This document shows positions 58,401 through 64,000 of a stretch of DNA of 64,000 bases, in pieces. The position numbers and the translations under genes are program-made. The DNA is from Linnemannia elongata (taxonomy: Eukaryota; Mortierellomycota; Mortierellomycetes; Mortierellales; Mortierellaceae). The notes beneath the pieces are model-generated. The model searched no databases. It worked only from the letters and a program-made list of their open reading frames with translations, and was not told where the DNA came from. The DNA is taken from NCBI GenBank assembly GCA_036320915.1, contig JAXBDG010000027.1, positions 1 through 64,000 of the forward strand. Direction: 5' to 3'. Positions within the stretch are counted from its first letter, which is position 1. Every line of letters starts with the position of its first letter.

Positions 58401-59080
58401 TCAACGCCCTGTGCACGTATCCCAGAGTGGCCAGCAGCAGCAAAGGCCAGCCAACTTGGGCCGTGACGACTCGTTTGCCGAATTTGTTTACGTGCCGGCA
58501 GGCCAGACGGTACAGGAGGTGTCACCTCAGCAGCCAGGAGGATATTACCAACAACAACAGGACGAAGAATACCCCGGTAATGTCCCCCATGCTCGACAGC
58601 GGACCATCTCTGGCAACCAGCAGCAACTTCAACAACCCCCGCCACCGCAGCAACAACGGCAACAGCAAATGAGTACGGAAGAGTACTTGCAGGCACTCGA
58701 GACTTTGACGGACATGTTTCCGTCGTGCGAACGGGAAGTCTGTGACGTTATCCTCCAGGCAAATGAGGGTCGCCTCAGCCCCAGCATCGACACTCTCCTT
58801 GGTATGTTGGGCCTTGTATTTGACCACTTCTGAAATGTTCCTTCAGCGTATGCTCGATTTCTGCTGGTAACTTTTTTGACTGACCATGTTTTTTTCTTTT
58901 TTTTCTTTATTTTTTTGTTTGTTTGTTTGCTTGTTTGTTTATCAATGCGATTTTACAGAAATCTCGTCCGCAAGTGAGAACAGCAACAACCAGGGCAACA
59001 ACAACCAGACCAACAACACCCAGATCAACAGCAATGACACCAACACAATAGAGCAACCAGAGACGAATAAAGAGGTCTAA
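55467..59080 (+). CDS. VPS9: VPS9-CUE Rab5 guanine-nucleotide exchange factor
   Basis: Ten exons: 55467-55777, 55891-56087, 56198-56594, 56686-56758, 56859-56971, 57076-57221, 57332-57409, 57503-57611, 57708-58801, 58959-59080. All phases agree, giving 879 residues. The helical bundle begins FDFHKFLEQMRHRSAIPITR at about 285, and the VPS9 core ends near 500. It contains GADTFLPILIYVVLQSNPPN and the AGYYLASLDGA loop, with the Asp and Tyr needed to open Rab5-type GTPases (Vps21 in yeast). A disordered Ser/Gln-rich stretch follows. A CUE domain at about 792-842 (LETLTDMFPSCEREVCDVIL) binds ubiquitin, exactly as in yeast Vps9. An Asn-rich tail ends the protein. It acts on early endosomes in the vacuolar sorting route. 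Confidence 0.93.
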
Positions 59081-59234
59081 TTAGCCGGTTCTTACAATCA
59101 TTACTGTCCGTTGTCCATTGTTCTTTAATTCTATGTGGCCAGTCCTGCTTTGGGTAGTGCATGAGCAAAAACGAATGAAACTAGCCACTGTGACAGCGCG
59201 CCATGGATGAGTCAAAAAAAATAACATGCATCTT

Positions 59235-59305
59235 GGAAAACGTTTGTTCAGGAACCATCAATTTTTTTTTCTCACCATCGGCTTGGGCTTTGATTAATTG
59301 ATTAG
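59235..59305 (-). repeat. 3' arm of inverted Sel1-gene duplication, left
   Basis: The reverse complement of this segment matches 63640-63715. Shared blocks include GCCCAAGCC and GATGGTTCCTGAACAA. It shows that the duplication that made the two Sel1-repeat genes includes their 3' flanks. Confidence 0.65.
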
Positions 59306-59482
59306 TTCTTGGGCGTATATTTTAGAGGGCATTGAAGGTGTTAGCTGGCAGTGTATGCCACCAAGGCGTTTGAATTTTGACTGTATCAAAATGGAGCTCA
59401 AAAAGTTCATTGAAATTAGTAAACGGGAACTATCGATTTTATCCAGCATAGAAGAAATGAACGAGGAGCAGGGACTTGTTTT

Positions 59483-61317
59483 CTACCAGAACCTCAGTCT
59501 GGAAGATGCCGATATCTTTTTCGTCTTTTCGGTGGCCTTGGCTGTAAATTCATCCTTGTCGATGAGTTGCTGGACCTCAGACAGGCTACCCTCTGCCTCC
59601 TCATATCCAAACTTGGTGGCTTTGACGAACCACTCCTTCGCTGTCAAGTAGTTCTTTGGCACGCCTTGGCCTTGAAGATACATGGTGCCGATATCGTGCT
59701 GGGCTTCTGGCTTGTTATGGTTCGCCGATTTGAGGAGCCAGACCAGAGCCTCGGAGTAGTCTTGCGAGGTACCTACGCCATCGCGGTATATTCTGCCCAC
59801 TACACTCTGAGCGGTTGGTGACCCCTGACGAGCGGCCTTAAGGAACCAAGCAAAGGCTGTGCTATCGCTTTTGGATACGCCGAGACCACTGCTGTACATC
59901 TGTCCCATAGCCAATTGAGCCCAGGTGTCGACATCCTTGCGGCTGGCAGCCTTTGAGAGCCAGCTGAGTGCAATGTTGTCGTCCTGTGCAACTCCCCTGC
60001 CTGTCAGGTACAGGAAGCCGGTCATGGCCTGGGCGGCTGGAAGGCCTTGGTCAGCTGCTCGGAGATACCATTCCATCGCTTTGCGATAATCCTGCTGGAC
60101 GCCTCTGCCTCCGTCATATAGAGCTCCGATACAGAACTGAGCGTGAGCATGTCCTTGGTTGGCGGCCATCATGTACCAGTCCATTGCTGCCGAACAGTCT
60201 TTCGCGCCAACAAGACCTAAATCGTGCATAACCCCTATATAGCACTGCCCTTCTGCATCTCCTTGGTATGCGGCTTTCTTGTACCAACTCAACGCTGTCG
60301 AGTGGTTCCGTTCGACTCCAAGTTCCAGGCGATAGAGGTGTCCGAGGTTACATTGTCCTGCCGGATCTCCTTGATTGGCTGCCTTGAGGTACCAGTAGCG
60401 TGCGGCCTCAAAGTCCTGCTCAACACCGTCTCCAGCCCTGTACATGTCTCCCAGCTCGACTTGTGACTTTGCGTCACCAAGAGATGCCTTGACGACTATA
60501 GGCGAAATGTCCCTGGCAGGGGTAATGGCAGTGGGGTCCTGAGGAGACTGGTGGCTCTGGGAGGTGCTTGTTAGCTTGTCGATGTTTGTTTGTGTATTGT
60601 CATTTGTCGGCTCACTGTCGTTCTTTGGTGCAGTGTCTGTTGACTTGTTGGAGCCCTCTTCTTGATCGGCAGTCGGAACATACTGAGGTGCCCCAGGTTT
60701 AGGTCGAAAATCAGGATGGTTGATATGTGAATAGTTCTCCATAGCCGTCTCCACCAATCCATACACCGGGTTGCGTCTGGGGGTGGTAGAGACAGGCGAG
60801 GTAATGAGTTTCAACGCTACATCCTGCTGAGGGGTGTCATGAACTGTCGCTTCCTTGGGGCTATCTGACAGTGGTAATTGTTGCATAGCCGCGTCCAGGC
60901 GCACTGGCAGGTTATCGACAATAATATCCAAGACCGCATCCGGGACTGCTGCAATGCGTAACGGTTTTAGACTAGCATCGTCAGACATAAAAATAACAGA
61001 TATTTGGTCATCAGTGGCTCCCTGTTTGCAGCAAGCAACTGCTATGTCTTCTCTGTTATTGCGTGTGAATACAATTGAAACACGTACGGCATCCAATCGG
61101 CATCTTTCATGAAAGGAACCACTTTCGCGTTATGACGGACATAGAGCGCATCGGCAAAGACGAGACGGATATCGTCCCAAAGCACAAAACCCTTCCCGGT
61201 TGCGGGATTCGAATGACAGTCGAAGTACACTGTTGGCGCAGGCGTTATGGTTGGGGTATCGAGGTTGTCTTTACTCACAGGGCGCACTGCCTGGATTTGG
61301 GGTTGGTTGTCGTCCAT
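59483..61317 (-). CDS. Sel1-repeat (HCP-like) protein, intact copy
   Basis: Two exons in minus order (61317-61088, 60971-59483) give 572 residues. The N-terminal region (about 28-100) carries a conserved block, VYFDCHSNPATGKGFVLWDD and LYVRHNAKVVPFMKD, followed by PLRIAAVPDAVLDIIVD. A Ser/Thr/Asn-rich linker leads to eight Sel1-like repeats of about 36 residues (for example AKSQVELGDMYRAGDGVEQD, EAARYWYLKAANQGDPAGQ). Sel1 repeats form alpha-solenoids that scaffold protein complexes; the specific role is unknown. The basic tail after the last repeat (EKTKKISASSRLRFW) is absent from the paralogue. It is transcribed away from the second copy at 61678, from which it is separated by a 360-bp shared promoter. 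Confidence 0.85.
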
Positions 61318-61677
61318 CACTATGTTGGCAGTCCCGATGTGGCACTGGTGATGAAGAGATACCGAGGTCCAGGGATTAGAAGTCGATGGTTTGCGGATGA
61401 AAAAGGGGATGAATAAAAAACGAAGTAAAAAAAAAAAACAAAAAAGGAAAGCTGAAGAAACCCCCATGGAGGTTGTAAGGAGTCTTCATCGCCGCATCTT
61501 GTCGTCGACCGTTGAACTTGGTCACTTCATCCTTTTTTCCCTCTTCTCCTTGTCATTTTTCAACCTGTCGCAATCAGTTTTCTGTTCAACATCGCTTCCG
61601 CCACTTGGACAGGAGCAGGACCCAGAACCTTCACTCATTCAACGACTCATCAGAAGAACCACTCATTCCAAGAAGCC
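61318..61677. promoter_or_regulatory. Shared promoter between inverted Sel1-repeat copies
   Basis: Contains an A-rich/purine stretch (61399-61450), which is pyrimidine-rich on the sense strand of the minus copy, and a pyrimidine-rich stretch (61528-61570) on the sense strand of the plus copy. No coding signal. Confidence 0.5.
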
Positions 61678-63440
61678 ATGCAGGACGCCCTCCCTCAACT
61701 TCAAGCACTACGCGCCGTGAACAAAAACAGCCGCGCTCTCACCGCCGCAGACCCCGACGATATCATATATGTCGACTGTCACCAGGACCCATATACAAAG
61801 AAGGACTTTGTCCTCTAGGAGGATATCCTTGTCGCCTTTCATCATGCTGTTCATGTGCGAGATCATGCTAGGGTGGTCCCCTTTCTGAAAGGAGCAGACT
61901 ATAGGACGTACGTAACGCCAATTCATATATATTCGTGGCTATCCTTTTCCTGTTGAGGTGGGTTGCTCACTCAAGAATATATTCTTTTATACTTTATCAC
62001 AGGTTGGAACCGCGACGGATTGCAGCCATTACAGATAAAGTTCTGGATGTGATTGTTGATACCCCATTGACGGACATACAGGCTTCATCGATGCCAGACC
62101 CATCATCCAGTATGACACCACTCACGACAGACCCCACACCAGCAACCCCCCTGGAGCCTGAGGAGCCTGCTACTGAGCGCATAGTAACCCACCCCGCTGC
62201 ACCCCGACGCAACCCGGTCTATGGATTGGAGGAGACAGCCATGGACAACTATTCGCATATCAACCATCCTGATTTTCGACCTAAACCTGGGGCACCTCAG
62301 TATGTTCCGACTGCCGATCAAGAAGAGAGCTCCAACATGTCAGCAGATATTGCATCAAGGAACGATAATGAGCCGACAAATGACAATGCACATGCAAACA
62401 TCGACAAGCCAACAAGTACCTCCCAGAGCCAGCAATCCCCTCAGGACTTCACTGCCATTACCCCTGCCAGGGACATTTCGCCTATAGTCGTCAAGGCATC
62501 TCTTGGTGACGCAAAGTCACAAGTCGAGCTGGGAGACATGTACAGGGCTGGAGACGGTGTTGAGCAGGACTTTGAGGCCGCACGCTACTGGTACCTCAAG
62601 GCAGCCAATCAAGGAGATCCGGCAGGACAATGTAACCTCGGACACCTCTATCGCCTGGAACTTGGAGTCGAACGGAGCCACTCGACAGCGTTGAGTTGGT
62701 ACAAGAAAGCCGCATACCAAGGAGATGCGGGAGGGCAGTGCTTTGTAGGGCTTGTGCACGAGTGCGGGCTTGTTGGCGCTATGGACTACTCCGCGGCCAT
62801 GGATTGGTACATGATGGCCGCCAGCCAGGGATATGCTTACGCTCAATATAGTATCGGAGAACTATATATTATGGGTCACGGTGTCGAGCGGGATTACGAC
62901 AATGCAGTCGAGTGGCATCTCCAAGCAGCTGCCCAAGGCCTTCCAGCCGCCCAAGCCACGATCGGCCGGATGTACCTTCATGGCACGGGAGTGAAGCAGA
63001 ACGAAGCCATTGCCCTGGAATGGTTCGATAAGGCTGTCAGCCGCAAGGATGTCGACGTCTGGTCCCAAATGACCATGGGACTGATGTATCTCCGTGGCCT
63101 TGGTGTATCCAAAAGCGATAGCACAGCCCTTGCTTGGTTCCTCAAGGCTGCTCGTCGGGGGTCACCAACCGCTCAGAGTGTAGTGGGCAGAATGTACCGC
63201 GATGGCGTAGGTACCTCGCAAGACTACTCCAAGGCTCTGGTCTGGTTCCTCAAGGCCGCAAACCATAATGGGTCATATGTCCAGCACGAGATAGGCGCCA
63301 TGTATCTTCAAGGCCAAGGCGTTCCCAAGAACTATTTGATAGCCAAGGAGTGGTTCATTAAAGCTGCCAAGTTTGGATGTGAGGAGGCTAGGGCGAGCGT
63401 ATCTGAGGTCCAGCAACTCATCGACAAGGACACCAAGTAG
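61678..63440 (+). pseudogene. Sel1-repeat (HCP-like) protein copy with early nonsense codon
   Basis: Exons 61678-61907 and 62003-63440 mirror the intact copy: exon 1 has the same 230-nt length and the splice phase is the same. Codon 47, which is Trp (TGG) in the intact copy (GFVLWDD), is TAG here (DFVL-stop-EDI) at 61816-61818. Everything else is open: the conserved block resumes (VHVRDHARVVPFLKGADY), then LEPRRIAAITDKVLDVIVD, the linker and eight Sel1-like repeats to LIDKDTK. Only one lesion is seen, so the decay is recent, or the protein is made from an inner start. An ATG at 61935 reads through the intron in frame into exon 2 and would give 501 residues with a hydrophobic opening. Stop readthrough cannot be excluded. 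Confidence 0.75.
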
Positions 63441-63969
63441 ATATGTTCTAGACAAAAGTTCTGATAGGAAAAAGAAGGTCTGTTCATTATGTTAGATAAT
63501 AAATAACTATAGTTCACGTTCACTTATCCCTCTGATCATTTCGATTTCCATTTTGTGAGTGCGGCCAAAATTCATACGCCTTGGTGGTGTATTCACTGTC
63601 CACGACATCAACAACGCCTCCAAAATACACATACAGGAACCATCAGTTGATCAATGCCCAAGCCAACAGTGTGAAACAAAGTGATGGTTCCTGAACAACC
63701 ATTGTCAAAAATGAGAATTTTTTAGTATTAGCCACGTTGCACCGCTACAGTTGCTTAATTCTCGACCTTTTTCGACTCTTCTACTTTCAGCTTTTACTTC
63801 GTTTTTGAGTCGTCATGCACGGGTATCTTAACCTTAAACCAATCATCTCTTGCATCGTTTATCTCCAGCAGTCCCTCTTTTTCAACTGTCATTTACCCTC
63901 ACCAGCTCATGCACTTTGGAACCAACCTCTCGTTAGAACCAGCACACAGTCAGGACCTCATGCACACCC
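63441..63969. other. Flank of the Sel1 copy and promoter of the next
   Basis: 63640-63715 is the right arm of the inverted duplication (partner 59235-59305). Inside it, AGGAACCATCA and TGATGGTTCCT form a short inverted repeat about 60 bp apart. The DNA from 63.78 to 63.95 kb is pyrimidine-rich, like other sense-strand leaders. Confidence 0.5.
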
Positions 63970-64000
63970 ATGGAAGACGACCGTCCCGCGGTCCAAGCCC
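63970..64000 (+). CDS. Start of a third Sel1-repeat family copy (partial)
   Basis: The ATG at 63970 opens MEDDRPAVQA before the window ends. This matches the start of the intact copy (MDDNQPQIQA) and of the broken copy (MQDALPQLQA) in length and spacing, and follows a pyrimidine-rich leader. Only ten codons are visible, so the call rests on this resemblance and on the location. Confidence 0.5.
   Translation, partial: MEDDRPAVQA

Overview
The window is nuclear DNA of a filamentous fungus, most likely an early-diverging one of the Mortierella type (Mortierellomycota). The genes have many short GT-AG introns (typically 70-130 nt, donors gtaagt, gtacgt or gtatgt, acceptors tag or cag). The encoded set fits a fungus: fatty-acyl-CoA synthetases with C-terminal AKL, Sel1-repeat proteins, an arrestin-like protein and poly-Q/Ser-rich regulators. 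Intergenic DNA is full of long polypyrimidine tracts and microsatellites. The species is not provable from sequence alone.

Layout. 1-6.6 kb: accessory DNA. It holds a long CT tract, two solo LTRs of one family in opposite orientation, an older LTR-like fragment, an inverted copy of part of the CT tract, decayed gene fragments and one intact small secreted cysteine-rich protein gene (4141-4482). 6.9-8.0 kb: a secreted phosphoesterase, probably GPI-anchored. 8.5-14.1 kb (minus): an 8-exon gene for a VPS9-ankyrin-PX protein. 14.1-20.4 kb: gene-poor. 20.4-22.3 kb: an unrecognised 3-exon gene. 23.7-29.3 kb (minus): eIF4A followed by a derived eIF4A paralogue that has lost every catalytic motif and appears spliced onto a 430-residue N-terminal region. 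30.9-33.6 kb (minus): a poly-Q protein with an H2C2 zinc finger. 37.7-38.8 kb (minus): an arrestin-like protein. 42.4-49.9 kb (minus): two tandem long-chain acyl-CoA synthetases. 51.1-52.8 kb: the Golgi protein SFT2. 53.3-55.0 kb (minus): the 24-kDa subunit of complex I, divergent from a VPS9-CUE Rab5 exchange factor (55.5-59.1 kb). 59.2-64 kb: an inverted duplication of a Sel1-repeat gene. One copy is intact, one carries an early stop codon, and a third copy starts at the window edge.

Functional themes: endosomal and Golgi traffic (two Rab5-type VPS9 exchange factors, SFT2, an arrestin-like adaptor), peroxisomal fatty-acid activation (two AKL-ended synthetases), and translation (eIF4A plus its inactive relative). 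Exon joins were deduced by eye from splice signals, reading phase and protein family resemblance. All multi-exon models checked for frame, but none is supported by transcript data.
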